DNA of 33,852 bases, from NCBI GenBank assembly GCA_023512105.1, contig JAIMAE010000018.1:1-33852 (forward strand), in the 5' to 3' direction. The notes under the pieces were generated by a model, which was not told the origin of the DNA, did not search any database, and worked only from the letters and a program-made list of their open reading frames with translations. The position numbers and the translations under genes were made by a program. Below are positions 18,594-26,438 of the stretch, one piece after another. Numbering within the stretch: position 1 is the first letter of the stretch; every line of letters starts with the position of its first letter. The DNA comes from Bacillota bacterium. Its GTDB lineage: Bacteria > Bacillota > Sulfobacillia > Sulfobacillales > Sulfobacillaceae.

Positions 18594-20282
18594 TCATGTA
18601 AGCCAACGCGCTTCCTGATCGCGGCACCACTGCGCTAACACGGACCACGGGCGTTTTGGCGTGCCTTCCGGTGTTCCTGTGGCACCCTCCGCCAACAGGT
18701 CTGCCACCGCGGCGGCCAGCTGCAAGCCCTGGCGGGTCGGCTGCGGTACCGCCTCGCAAATGCGCACGAGCCGCCGTTCCACGGTTTCCAGGGCTAGGCT
18801 GTCCGTGGGGTCATTGGGGTCCCAATCCCACACCGTCCATACCGTCAGCACCGGCCATTGGGCCAGGGTGCGGGCGGTTACCCGTAACTCCCAGGGGGAG
18901 AGGTCGCCCGGCTCCAGCAGCATCGTCTGCCACACGCCCGCTAACACGGGCCAGCTGCTGGCGTTGGGTAGTCCATGCACGGGAACCCGCGGACGCCGTA
19001 CGGGAGGCGGCGCATACGTTTCCAATGCCTCCAATAGCCGGACGACTGGGGGAGAGGTGGTCGCCCAGGCCATGGCTGCGGCCCGGAGGATGACCGCCCA
19101 CCCTGCCATGGAAAAGAACGTCCAGGACAGCGCGTCGAGTTCCTTCACCCATGCCTCTGGACTGGGCAACTCCGATACGGACGCCCACGCGGCCAGGATG
19201 GCCGATAAATGGGGGGCCATGAACGCGCCTTGCAACGCCACGGACAAGAGGGGAAGCGATAGAGTGACTGAACCTGAATTTTCGTCTTCTCGGCTCAAGA
19301 CGGGGTGCTGGTCTGCAGACGCTCGGGAGGTTGCGGGCGATTTCGCCCACGGAGGGTCCGGTGTATCAGGGGCAGAGAAATCGCTCTGCGGCCATTGAGC
19401 CAGAACTGCCAAAGCCAAGGTCCGCGCCGCCCGGCGCGCTCGGGCGAATAGGTGCAACAGTAGCGCAGCTTCTTGTTTTTCCGCTGGTTTCATTCCGGCG
19501 ATGATGACGCGAAGGTCTTTCAAGAATTCTGACGAAGTAACTGGCTGCTGGTTGAACTGCTCGCTCCGGGAGAATATGACTGAGCTTAGCTCCGCCACTT
19601 CGGACCAAGCTTCGACCTCCGCGTTGACCTCCAGGGCTACCCGCTCGGCAATCTGCAGCCCAGCTTCCACCACTTGGATAGGATCCGAAGACGTCCGAAT
19701 GATATGTCGTAGAGCTTCGGCGTTATAGTGGTTTTTGCCGGTGTCATCCCTTAGCGGAATGTCTGCTTCCGCGGACCCGAGAATCCACGCCCATGCAGGC
19801 CAGCTTGCGCGCCAAGGGAGTGAAGCGAGGCCGGGCAACCTCAGAGGCTCCGACAGCGCCCGCGCCCGTGCCACCAGGGATTCAGACTCTGGTCTGCCCT
19901 CAAGTTGGATCAGCGCGTCAACTACTCCACGGCTGAGTGCCAGCACCTGTCGTATGTGATCCGCCTCGGCTTGCCCGACGCGGAATGGAGGGCGCTGCGT
20001 CCAGACCCACACCAGGCCAACAAGCCAGGTGCGGCTTTGCGCTGTCGGCCACCAGGGCGGCCCGTAGGCCGGTGCGAGTCGTTCGAGCGTATCGCGGCGG
20101 ATTTGGGTGGTCTCGCCGCGCTCAAGTTTGCTGAGGGAACTCGGATTGAGCGAGCTCCCCCAGCGGGCGGTTTCTTCCAGGGTGCGGCCCAAGAGCTGCC
20201 GCGCCTGGCGGAGCCAATACCCAAGCGTCTCGGCGTTTTCGACTGTTCCCTCTTGAAAACTCGTTTCTGAACCCTGACCCAT
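18594..20282 (-). CDS. Large XRE-family HTH protein of unknown function
   Basis: This encodes 562 aa. The ATG at 20282 is preferred because GAGGGAG lies about 10 bases upstream; the frame is open 15 codons further to a TTG. Residues about 20-70 form an XRE-type helix-turn-helix (LGYWLRQARQLLGRTLEETA, then SSLSKLERGE). The remaining 490 residues are mostly helical by composition, rich in Trp, Ala and Leu, and match no domain I recognise. No ATPase motif or membrane protein pattern is clear. It is transcribed towards the tRNAs and diverges from the excisionase-like gene. It is placed like the master regulator of a mobile element, but its size is far beyond a normal XRE repressor, so a sensor or effector domain is likely. 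Confidence 0.75.
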   Translation of the reverse strand: MGQGSETSFQEGTVENAETLGYWLRQARQLLGRTLEETARWGSSLNPSSLSKLERGETTQIRRDTLERLAPAYGPPWWPTAQSRTWLVGLVWVWTQRPPFRVGQAEADHIRQVLALSRGVVDALIQLEGRPESESLVARARALSEPLRLPGLASLPWRASWPAWAWILGSAEADIPLRDDTGKNHYNAEALRHIIRTSSDPIQVVEAGLQIAERVALEVNAEVEAWSEVAELSSVIFSRSEQFNQQPVTSSEFLKDLRVIIAGMKPAEKQEAALLLHLFARARRAARTLALAVLAQWPQSDFSAPDTPDPPWAKSPATSRASADQHPVLSREDENSGSVTLSLPLLSVALQGAFMAPHLSAILAAWASVSELPSPEAWVKELDALSWTFFSMAGWAVILRAAAMAWATTSPPVVRLLEALETYAPPPVRRPRVPVHGLPNASSWPVLAGVWQTMLLEPGDLSPWELRVTARTLAQWPVLTVWTVWDWDPNDPTDSLALETVERRLVRICEAVPQPTRQGLQLAAAVADLLAEGATGTPEGTPKRPWSVLAQWCRDQEARWLT

Positions 20283-20326
20283 CCTTTTGATGCTCCCTCT
20301 GCCATCACGGATATATGACACCTGCA

Positions 20327-20369
20327 ATTATAGCAGCTGCCAGAGAAAAATTTTCCTCGAGGGCGAGGA
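20327..20369. promoter_or_regulatory. Divergent control region with an inverted repeat
   Basis: On the minus strand TATAAT (20332-20327) lies 45 bases before the start of the XRE gene. Next to it is the inverted repeat TCCTCG-AGGG-CGAGGA (20354-20369). On the plus strand, TTGTCT and GATATA about 17 bases apart could serve the excisionase-like gene. The repeat between the two is a natural operator for the XRE protein; this is inference. Confidence 0.45.
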
Positions 20370-20451
20370 TTTGTCTTGAGAATGTCGAAAGATGATATAC
20401 AGAGACGGTCGAATAACAATCACCGAGATGCGACGTCAGGAGGCGACGGGC

Positions 20452-20643
20452 GTGAGCTCAAAATCTAGACCGCCGCGGCAGGAGTTATTCACTGTGAAAG
20501 AAGTGAGCGCGATTACTCGGCTCAGTCTCCCAACCATTTACCGCGCCATTGAAAAGGGGGAAATCCCGGCTCTGAAAATTGGGCGGTCCCGCCGGATCCC
20601 CCGGTGGTGGGTGGAGGCCCAAACCCGCCCGCCAAGCTCTTGA
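20452..20643 (+). CDS. Excisionase-like helix-turn-helix protein (HTH_17 type)
   Basis: This encodes 63 aa from GTG 20452, chosen because AGGAGG lies 8 bases upstream. The core QELFTVKEVSAITRLSLPT is followed by IYRAIEKGEIPALKIG, SRRIP and a tryptophan pair. This is the MerR-like winged helix of the excisionase/HTH_17 family. Such proteins bend DNA as recombination directionality factors, or act as small regulators next to replication genes. It stands 91 bases before the P-loop ATPase gene in the same direction, so either use is possible. Confidence 0.75.
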   Translation: MSSKSRPPRQELFTVKEVSAITRLSLPTIYRAIEKGEIPALKIGRSRRIPRWWVEAQTRPPSS

Positions 20644-20734
20644 CCTCCAGCTAGGAAATAAAACCGAAAGCCGCCGGGCTCCACAATCCCGGCGGCCAAC
20701 CCCGCGCCCCATGGTAGCAACGGAGGATTCTCTC

Positions 20735-22819
20735 ATGGACGATTATACCACGCGTACACCAGGACAGTCCACCCCCGATACTTCCTCATCGCCACCCGAC
20801 CAACCGCCAGACGCCGCGCTGGCGGCGCTGGTGGCCGCCATCCAGGCCGCCCCCCCAAGCGCCCTGGAGCCGGAGACGATCGCCCGCGTGGCCGCCCTCG
20901 ACGCCGCCGGGTTTGCCCGGATCAGCATGTACCTGTCGCGGGTCCGCGGGTTCCCGTTCAGGGAATGGAAACGAGCCGTCTTTGCGGCGCGTGGCCAGGG
21001 GGAAGGCCGGCCCCGCCGTGCTGCCAGGCCCTCCGTCGGGGCCCGCACCGTGTGGCCGGACGCCCCGGCCGACGCACCCCTGCCGGGCGACCCCTGGATC
21101 TACACGCCAGATGGCATCTATCTCCCCAGCGGAGGAACCAAGGACGACGCTCTCGGTCTGGACTGGGCAGACTCCGCCTCCGCCGATCCCCCACCGACTC
21201 CAATCTTGGGGCCGGCCTACATCTGTGGCTGGGCCGTGCAGCTGGAGGACCCCACCCAGGTCCGGGCCGAGCTGGCGGTGCGGATCGGGCGAGGGTGGCA
21301 CCGATTCTACGTGACACCGGATGCGTTGCTGAAGGCTGACCAGACGGCCAGACTGGCGGCGCGCGGACTGTGGGTATACGGGAAGCCCGCCCTGGCCGCT
21401 GCGTACCTCAACGCGGGCTACCGTGCCGTCCGTGCGGCGCAAGCCCCCCGCCGGTTCACCGCCGTCGCCGGCCTCCACCAGGTGGACGGCCAGCTCGTCG
21501 CCGTGGGGCCGTGGGGCATCCGAGGCCCCACCGGGCGTGCGACCCCCGACGTCGTCCACGACGCCGAGGCGCGCCTGCCCTGGCTCCAGAGCGTCCGGTT
21601 CGGCGGCCCCGACCCCGGCGCCGCAACCCAGGTGTTCCGGCGCGTGTGGGCCATGGCCGACCCGAACGCCCTCGCCCCAGCCGTGGGCTGGTTCGCCGCC
21701 ACATACTGGGCCACCATGATCCGCCAGGTGACCGGACACTTCCCGGCCTGCAACCTCTGGGCCAGCCGGGGCACGGGCAAGACCACCCTGCTGCGACGGC
21801 TCCTCCTGGCCTTTTTCGGGATCACCTCCGATGAAGCCATCCGATCCGTGTCCCAGACCGCGTTCAGCGCCCTCCGGGACCTGGCCGCCTCGAACCTCGT
21901 CCCAGTCATTCTCGACGAATACCGGCTGGGGGAGGCAGATCCGAAGCGCCTCGCCGCGCTCCACCACCTCCTCCGCCGTGCGTACGACGGCAGCTCCGAG
22001 AGCCGGGGGCGGCCAGACCAGTCGGTGGTGACCTACGCACTCGCGACCCCCGTTGTCGTGGCGGGAGAGACTATGATCCCGGACCCCGCCCTCGCCGAGC
22101 GGAGCGTGATCGTGGCCCTCGCCAAGGCCGACACGGTGCAACACCCCGGCAGCCAGGACGCAATCACGTGGCTCCGCGACCACCCCTCCCTGGCGGCGGG
22201 AACGGCGGGCTGGCTCCTTCTGCGGCGGCTGGAGGCGCGCATGCAGCCCCCAGACATGCGCCAGAACCTCCAGACGGTGCGGGGGATCATCGCCCAAGCA
22301 GGCGGGGCAGACTTGCCAGACCGCGTGCAGGACGGGCTGGCCGCCGCCGGGGTCGGGCTCGGCTGGCTGCACGCCCTCGGGCTCACCGACCGCGCCGTCG
22401 CCGATTGGCCGTGGGCCCGGTGGGTGGCGGCGGCGCGAGAAGCGCGGAAGGACCGCTCGACCCTCGACTGGTTCGTGGTGTTTCTTCAGATTGTGTTCAG
22501 TAACCGCGGCCAGTTCGGTGGGATCACCGTCGCCTGTGCCGCGAGCGCCGACGAAGTCCGCGTGGAAGCGGCCCCGGTCGAGGCGGCATTCGACAAATTT
22601 CTCAAGGAGCACGACCTCCCGCGGCTGGGCAAGGAAACCCTACGGCAGGAGCTCGAGCAAGCCGGCCCGCACATCTTCCGCTGCGTGGGCCGGCGATGGG
22701 TAGGCGGAAAGACGGCACACGCCTATGTCCTCTCCCCAGCCGGGCTCGAGCGGCGGTGGGACATCCCCGCCGCGTTCTGGGCCGAGGCCTTGGCCGGCGA
22801 TCGCGAAGACGGCGAGTGA
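20735..22819 (+). CDS. P-loop ATPase, DUF927-like, possible replication helicase
   Basis: This encodes 694 aa from ATG 20735 with CGGAGG 8 bases upstream. The first 90 residues are Pro/Ala-rich and then helical. A middle region (about 110-320) contains AYICGWAVQLEDP and similar beta-rich segments. Walker A is ASRGTGKTTLLRRLL near residue 345 and Walker B is LVPVILDEYRLG near 393. A sensor-like stretch ATPVVVAGET and an arginine in ALAERSVIVAL follow. This layout resembles DUF927 proteins of plasmids and phages, which look like primase-associated helicases. It precedes a repeat array that lies between convergent genes, so a role in replication of the element is plausible. The strongly C-ending codon use differs from the chromosomal genes on the left. 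Confidence 0.65.
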   Translation: MDDYTTRTPGQSTPDTSSSPPDQPPDAALAALVAAIQAAPPSALEPETIARVAALDAAGFARISMYLSRVRGFPFREWKRAVFAARGQGEGRPRRAARPSVGARTVWPDAPADAPLPGDPWIYTPDGIYLPSGGTKDDALGLDWADSASADPPPTPILGPAYICGWAVQLEDPTQVRAELAVRIGRGWHRFYVTPDALLKADQTARLAARGLWVYGKPALAAAYLNAGYRAVRAAQAPRRFTAVAGLHQVDGQLVAVGPWGIRGPTGRATPDVVHDAEARLPWLQSVRFGGPDPGAATQVFRRVWAMADPNALAPAVGWFAATYWATMIRQVTGHFPACNLWASRGTGKTTLLRRLLLAFFGITSDEAIRSVSQTAFSALRDLAASNLVPVILDEYRLGEADPKRLAALHHLLRRAYDGSSESRGRPDQSVVTYALATPVVVAGETMIPDPALAERSVIVALAKADTVQHPGSQDAITWLRDHPSLAAGTAGWLLLRRLEARMQPPDMRQNLQTVRGIIAQAGGADLPDRVQDGLAAAGVGLGWLHALGLTDRAVADWPWARWVAAAREARKDRSTLDWFVVFLQIVFSNRGQFGGITVACAASADEVRVEAAPVEAAFDKFLKEHDLPRLGKETLRQELEQAGPHIFRCVGRRWVGGKTAHAYVLSPAGLERRWDIPAAFWAEALAGDREDGE

Positions 22820-22833
22820 GCCGCCTTCCAACA

Positions 22834-22866
22834 CCGGGCCAGCTTCCAGGCTGGCCCGGCCTTTTT
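22834..22866 (+). terminator. Intrinsic terminator of the ATPase gene
   Basis: CCGGGCCAGC (22834-22843) pairs perfectly with GCTGGCCCGG (22850-22859) over a 6-nt loop and is followed by CCTTTTT. Confidence 0.88.
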
Positions 22867-22893
22867 ATGCGCGTAACCGTCGCAATCTTCTCA

Positions 22894-23173
22894 CCTTACC
22901 TGAGGTAAGGCGGCCGGTAAGGCCGCAAAGCGTTGCGGCGCTTGGGATAGCAGGATACCTTACCGTTCTGACCCCCAAAACCTAGGTAGCAGCCAAAAGA
23001 GGAAAATTTGCGCGCGCTCGCGGAACCCTGGAACCCGCGGTCAGGGAGGGGGGCGCCGCGCAAAACGGTTTTAACTTGGGGGTATCATTTGGAGGTAAGG
23101 ATGGTAAGGCGGCCCGAAAATCCCCGTCCTGCCTCTGTTTGCGGGCCTTACCTTCGCCTTACCTGAGGTAAGG
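22894..23173. repeat. GGTAAGG iteron-like array, candidate origin
   Basis: The heptamer GGTAAGG or its complement CCTTACC occurs nine times in 280 bases: 22894, 22904, 22916, 22958, 23094, 23103, 23146, 23157 and 23167 (first bases). Two sites form the identical 17-base palindrome CCTTACCTGAGGTAAGG at 22894-22910 and 23157-23173, near the ends of the array. A perfect hairpin GCCGCAA-AGCG-TTGCGGC lies at 22922-22939. The array is in a gap of about 400 bases between convergent genes, so it cannot be a promoter operator for either. A replication origin, transfer origin or partition site fits better. Confidence 0.7.
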
Positions 23174-23222
23174 TCCGAATTGCGCGACACCATTCCCCTG
23201 CCCCCCCATAACCCCTGCTCAC

Positions 23223-23438
23223 TTACTCTTCCCCTCTGCGCGACAAAATGCGCTCCGCCGCGGCCAGCGCGCCCATTCGCAGCAACGCGGCCAGCGGCAA
23301 CCCCGCCCGGGCTGCCGCCTTTTCGAGCAATTCGTACTCTTCCGCATTGACCCATACGTCCAGCCGCCGCGACCGCGCCTTCCGGACCGCCCCCGCCCCT
23401 ATGCGCCGCCCCGCTCCGCCGACCTCCTTTTCTCCCAT
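23223..23438 (-). CDS. Ribbon-helix-helix DNA-binding protein, MobC/CopG-like
   Basis: This encodes 71 aa from an ATG with a GGGGGG run about 11 bases upstream. A basic N-terminus is followed by a beta strand and two helices: RRLDVWVNAEEYELLEKAA, then ARAGLPLAALLRMGALAAAE. This is the RHH pattern of plasmid relaxosome and copy-control proteins. Its 3' end faces the GGTAAGG array 50 bases away, so it may bind that array, though the array is not in its promoter. It is oriented opposite to the rest of the element. Confidence 0.7.
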   Translation of the reverse strand: MGEKEVGGAGRRIGAGAVRKARSRRLDVWVNAEEYELLEKAAARAGLPLAALLRMGALAAAERILSRRGEE

Positions 23439-23865
23439 TGCGCTGTTACCCCCCTTTTTTTCGCTCCTGCGCCCAAGCGTACCACCCGACCGCCCCTGTT
23501 ATCACCGCGGAAATCGTGCGATATTCGGCCGAATCGGGTTGAATCGGGTGTGATGTGGCGCATGCAGTAGCGAATGCGCTCTCATGGTCCGCCAGAGGCC
23601 GGAATACGGCTAAAACGGCGTTGAATCGCGGGTGAAGAGGCGGTATGATGAAGCCGAAGCCGGGGTAGGCCGAGGCCGGGGCAAGGGTCCGGGCCGCGGG
23701 GCACCCCGGGGCAAGCAAATTGGGTCCTTGACAAACAACACCAATCCGAGGATGACGAGAGGAGGTGAATGTTCGGGAAATCCTCGGAACGCATAGGGGT
23801 AAGACCTGCCGGCCGCCAATTGGTGCGTCGGGGGCACTTCGATTGCGTACATACTCGTTCTCAGT
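23439..23865. other. Intergenic region with a palindrome and short repeats
   Basis: No convincing gene was found in this stretch. It holds the perfect palindrome ATTCGGCCGAAT (23523-23534), overlapped by the tandem GAATCGGGT repeats at 23531-23549. Further on is a GC-rich stretch of repeated CCGGGG/GGCCG. A perfect TTGACA is at 23728-23733 without a good -10 (GATGAC at 17 bases). A strong AGGAGGTGA sequence at 23759-23768 precedes ATG 23769, but the spacing is short and the 70-residue frame that follows looks like no known protein. Probably a regulatory region for genes on either side. Confidence 0.4.
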
Positions 23866-24186
23866 TTGGAAGGGGGCGGTGCATGCGTGCGGTGGACAAC
23901 GATTACCGCATTGGCGTCGCAATACGGAACGGGCAACCCTGCGGAGCGGCGGACGATTGCATGGCGGTGCTGGGAGAGTGATGGAGCTGCTGGCATCGAA
24001 ACACTAGCTTATTTAACGCGCCTTGATCCGCACCAGGTCGCTTGTGCGGCCGGGCTCGGCGAGGCGTACTCTCGCGCCTTGGCCCGGCGGGAACGCCCGC
24101 GCCGCCCCCGCACCCCGCCGGGGTTTCGGCGCCAAGCCCGCGAGCTGGCGCGGCGAGCCGGCCGCGGCCGGGGGTGGATGCCGTGA
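23866..24186 (+). CDS. Possible small basic hypothetical protein
   Basis: The frame runs from TTG 23866 or, more likely, GTG 23887 (GGAAGGGGG about 10 bases upstream) to TGA 24186, giving 99-106 aa. The third codon positions are GC-rich in this frame, supporting coding. The middle (TLAYLTRLDPHQVACAAGLG) looks helical and the last 40 residues are very rich in Arg and Pro. I recognise no family. A DNA-binding role is conceivable from the charge but unproven. Other frames here are also open, so the call is weak. Confidence 0.35.
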   Translation: MEGGGACVRWTTITALASQYGTGNPAERRTIAWRCWESDGAAGIETLAYLTRLDPHQVACAAGLGEAYSRALARRERPRRPRTPPGFRRQARELARRAGRGRGWMP

Positions 24187-24316
24187 GGGGAGGACAAAGA
24201 TTCCATTCGTCCCTGGCCGTCTAGCGTCGGCTACCCGGTCAGCCAATTCGGGACTTTTTGGGCCAAATAAAGATAGACCCCACACCAAAGAAAAGAATTA
24301 AGGAGGCAGAAGAAAA

Positions 24317-24853
24317 ATGAGGATCACGAAAGAGGATATCGTGGCCGCGCTGGACGCGGGGGATGCGGGACCGGGCAACGTCGTATGCGACATTGCGAAC
24401 CGGGTCGCGGCCATTGTCGTCGACCATATCGGACCGTGGGGGGTCTGCGACCTGGTGGTGTGGGCATACTTCCGGCACGGTTGCATCGAATTACACGCTG
24501 GATCCGAAAATGAATGGGTCGGGGACGGATGTTGGCGGGGATCCGTGCTTTACCGCGCCGACGAAGCCTGGCCGATCATACGGGAGTTGGGCGCGGAGGA
24601 GGCCTGCCTGCCGGACGGCGTGTCCCTGGAGGAGTGGTCGGAAGCTGGGGAGGAATATGACGCCCTGGACGAGGCCCGAGTCGAGGCCTACATAGCGGGC
24701 ATGCGCGCCCGCGACCCAGAGGCCCTGCTGGCGGCGGCGGGCCACCCGCGGGAGACTATCGTCAGTGAGGTGCTCGAGGGACTATATGATTTGCTCGCCG
24801 AAATGCCCAGCGAGCGCAACGTAAAGGGGGATGAGCACGAGCTGGGCGGCTGA
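24317..24853 (+). CDS. Hypothetical acidic protein
   Basis: This encodes 178 aa from an ATG with AAGGAGG about 12 bases upstream (AAGGAGGCAGAAGAAAA). It is clearly coding by codon pattern and ends with an intrinsic terminator, so it is a single-gene unit. The sequence is acidic in the second half (SLEEWSEAGEEYDALDEARV) and has a hydrophobic stretch around residues 25-50 (ANRVAAIVVDHIGPWGVCDL). No domain is recognised. Small acidic proteins on mobile elements are sometimes anti-restriction DNA mimics, but nothing specific here supports that. Confidence 0.65.
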   Translation: MRITKEDIVAALDAGDAGPGNVVCDIANRVAAIVVDHIGPWGVCDLVVWAYFRHGCIELHAGSENEWVGDGCWRGSVLYRADEAWPIIRELGAEEACLPDGVSLEEWSEAGEEYDALDEARVEAYIAGMRARDPEALLAAAGHPRETIVSEVLEGLYDLLAEMPSERNVKGDEHELGG

Positions 24854-24881
24854 CGCCGCCCGGCCCCTGCGTCCGTCCCGT

Positions 24882-24910
24882 CCTCGGTCCCATCGGACCG
24901 GGGCGTTTTT
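24882..24910 (+). terminator. Intrinsic terminator
   Basis: CCTCGGTCC (24882-24890) pairs with GGACCGGGG (24895-24903) with one G-T pair, followed by CGTTTTT. Confidence 0.85.
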
Positions 24911-24935
24911 GTAGGGAGTAGGGAGGTGTTTGGCG

Positions 24936-25865
24936 GTGCGAATTGCTATCGATGTCGGACACGGCTGGGTCAAAGCGGTGGCCGAGGATGGGGGCCGGGT
25001 TTGTTTCCCTGCCCTCATCGCCCCCATGCCGGCCACCGTGGATCTCGGGGAATTTGCCAGCATGGACGCCGTGGTGATTGAGGGGACGCGCTATGTGGTC
25101 GGAGAGTCGGCGCGCCAGCATGCGACACCCCTTTGGTCTCGGGAGAAGGCCGCCGATCCGGACACCTTACGCCTCCACCTGGTGGCCGCGGCCCAATTAG
25201 GGGCCGTCGGCCCTGTGAAGCTGGTCACCGGCCTGCCCCTCGCCTGGTATGGGCCGCAGCGCCGCGCGCTCCGGGAGACGTTGACGGGGTTCGGAGGCGC
25301 GGTGACGTTGCCGGGGCGGGCGCCACAGCGACTCTGGTTTGACAGGGTGCTGGTCCTCCCGCAGGGGGTCGCAGCGGCCGGGCCGGTTCTGGCGACGGAC
25401 GCGTACGAACCCGGGACGTATGTGGTGGTGGACGTCGGGTACCGCACCACGGACCACCTGCTGGTGGAGAAAACCGAGACGGGGAAGCTTGTATTTGCGC
25501 CGGACGCCGCTGGTTCCATTGAGATCGGCGTCTACTCCGTGTTCCACTCGGTGGCCGACGCCCTGGCCCAGGCGTACCATCTGCCCTTCACCGCCGCCGA
25601 GGTCGAGGCTGCGTCCTTTGTTACCGTTCGGGGCCAAAAAATTGACGTGACCCAGCGGATCCGGGCCACGAAGGAGGCCGTCGGCCGGCAGGTCGCGCAA
25701 AAGCTGGCGGCAGCGCTCGACGCCCACCTCGAAAAGGTGCTCGGCGTGGTGGCGGTCGGCGGCGGGGCCGACCTGCTGGCGGCGGTGTTGCCTGGATGCA
25801 TTGTCTCGCCGGACCCGCAATGGGCCAACGCGGCCGGCTACCTGGCGGCTTTGGAAGCGGGGTAG
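24936..25865 (+). CDS. parM: ParM/Alp7-like actin-family plasmid segregation protein
   Basis: This encodes about 309 aa from GTG 24936, chosen because GGGAGG lies 9 bases upstream; a TTG at 24930 is too close to it. Actin-fold signatures are phosphate loop 1 IAIDVGHGWVKAV at the N-terminus, phosphate loop 2 VVVDVGYRTTDHLLVE near the middle, and the adenosine motif VVAVGGGADLL followed by PQWANAAGYLAALE at the end. Length fits ParM/StbA-type proteins. It would polymerise with ATP to push plasmid copies apart. A ParR-like gene follows after a 199-base gap full of repeats, completing a type II partition locus. Its presence argues for a plasmid-like state of the element. Confidence 0.85.
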   Translation: MRIAIDVGHGWVKAVAEDGGRVCFPALIAPMPATVDLGEFASMDAVVIEGTRYVVGESARQHATPLWSREKAADPDTLRLHLVAAAQLGAVGPVKLVTGLPLAWYGPQRRALRETLTGFGGAVTLPGRAPQRLWFDRVLVLPQGVAAAGPVLATDAYEPGTYVVVDVGYRTTDHLLVEKTETGKLVFAPDAAGSIEIGVYSVFHSVADALAQAYHLPFTAAEVEAASFVTVRGQKIDVTQRIRATKEAVGRQVAQKLAAALDAHLEKVLGVVAVGGGADLLAAVLPGCIVSPDPQWANAAGYLAALEAG

Positions 25866-26064
25866 GCGATGGACCATGCCAACCCGTTGCGGCGCAAGGG
25901 GTGGAGGCCATTTTGGGGTGCATTTTGGTCCGTCCGCGGTACCATCCGGTTTGTGCCGGCGGCAGCATGGTCCTTTAGACGGACCATTGGGACGGCCAAA
26001 ATGCCCGCAACCCCGCATCCCGCCTGGGTTTGACATGGTACCTCGGTGAGAAGGGAGGCCCCAC
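25866..26064. repeat. Repeat cluster between parM and parR, candidate centromere
   Basis: CATTTTGG occurs at 25909-25916 and 25921-25928, with its complement at 25996-26003. GCATTTTGGTCCGTCC (25920-25935) is an inverted partner of GGGACGGCCAAAATGC (25989-26004). GGACCAT occurs at 25871-25877 and 25981-25987 with its complement at 25967-25973, the last two forming ATGGTCC-TTTAGAC-GGACCAT. No open reading frame of note is present. Repeats recognised by a ParR-type protein form parC centromeres, usually upstream of parM; here they lie between the two genes. Confidence 0.5.
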
Positions 26065-26352
26065 ATGCTGGTCAAGCTGGCCTTGGACCCGGAGGCCGAC
26101 GCCGACTTGATCGCCGCCATCGCGGCCTGGCCGCGGGGCGAGCGGTCGGCCCGGGCAAAGGCGCTCCTGCGACTGGCCTTGGCCGGCACGGGCGGGCTCT
26201 TGGCCCGCGTCGAGGCGCTGGAACGGCGGGTGGCGGCCTTAGAACGCGGCGAGCCGGGTGAGCCGTCAGGGTCGCCCGGCGAACCGCCGAAGACGAATAT
26301 CCGGAAGGCTACCGTCGATCTACTACGCCAGTTCGGAGCCTTGGACGACTGA
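26065..26352 (+). CDS. parR: ParR-like centromere-binding partner of ParM
   Basis: This encodes 95 aa from an ATG with AAGGGAGG about 10 bases upstream. The first 50 residues (KLALDPEADADLIAAIAAW, PRGERSARAKALLRLAL) follow the pattern of small RHH partition adaptors, in which a polar segment ending PRGERS precedes a helix. The middle is a short coiled coil (LLARVEALERRVAALERG), then a Gly/Pro-rich linker and a C-terminal helix that could contact the filament. The assignment depends strongly on being next to the ParM-like gene; sequence alone would not settle it. Confidence 0.6.
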   Translation: MLVKLALDPEADADLIAAIAAWPRGERSARAKALLRLALAGTGGLLARVEALERRVAALERGEPGEPSGSPGEPPKTNIRKATVDLLRQFGALDD

Positions 26353-26392
26353 TGCGCCCGAAGTACGCAGGATAAGGGGAATCGTATACACA

Positions 26393-26411
26393 CCCCCGGC
26401 AGTGCCGGGGG
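26393..26411. other. Perfect GC-rich hairpin, oriT or terminator candidate
   Basis: CCCCCGGC-AGT-GCCGGGGG is an 8-bp perfect inverted repeat 40 bases after parR. No T-run follows, so it is a poor terminator. It sits at the upstream edge of the repeat region before the relaxase operon. Confidence 0.5.
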
Positions 26412-26438
26412 GAGAACCGAATAAGCATGCGGCTTTGC

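Noticed and set aside
18246-18759. Minus-strand reading frames across the two tRNA genes, with [20 protein letters not shown]-like and [10 protein letters not shown]-like sequences.
   Set aside because: These are the well-known spurious translations of tRNA antisense strands found in many databases.
20786-22612. A 608-codon minus-strand frame opposite the DUF927-like ATPase.
   Set aside because: Shadow of a high-GC gene; no motif, no ribosome site, and the plus-strand protein has Walker motifs and a proper start.
22894-23173. GGTAAGG array as a CRISPR array.
   Set aside because: Repeats are only 7 bases, occur in both orientations, and spacing is irregular; no cas genes are near.
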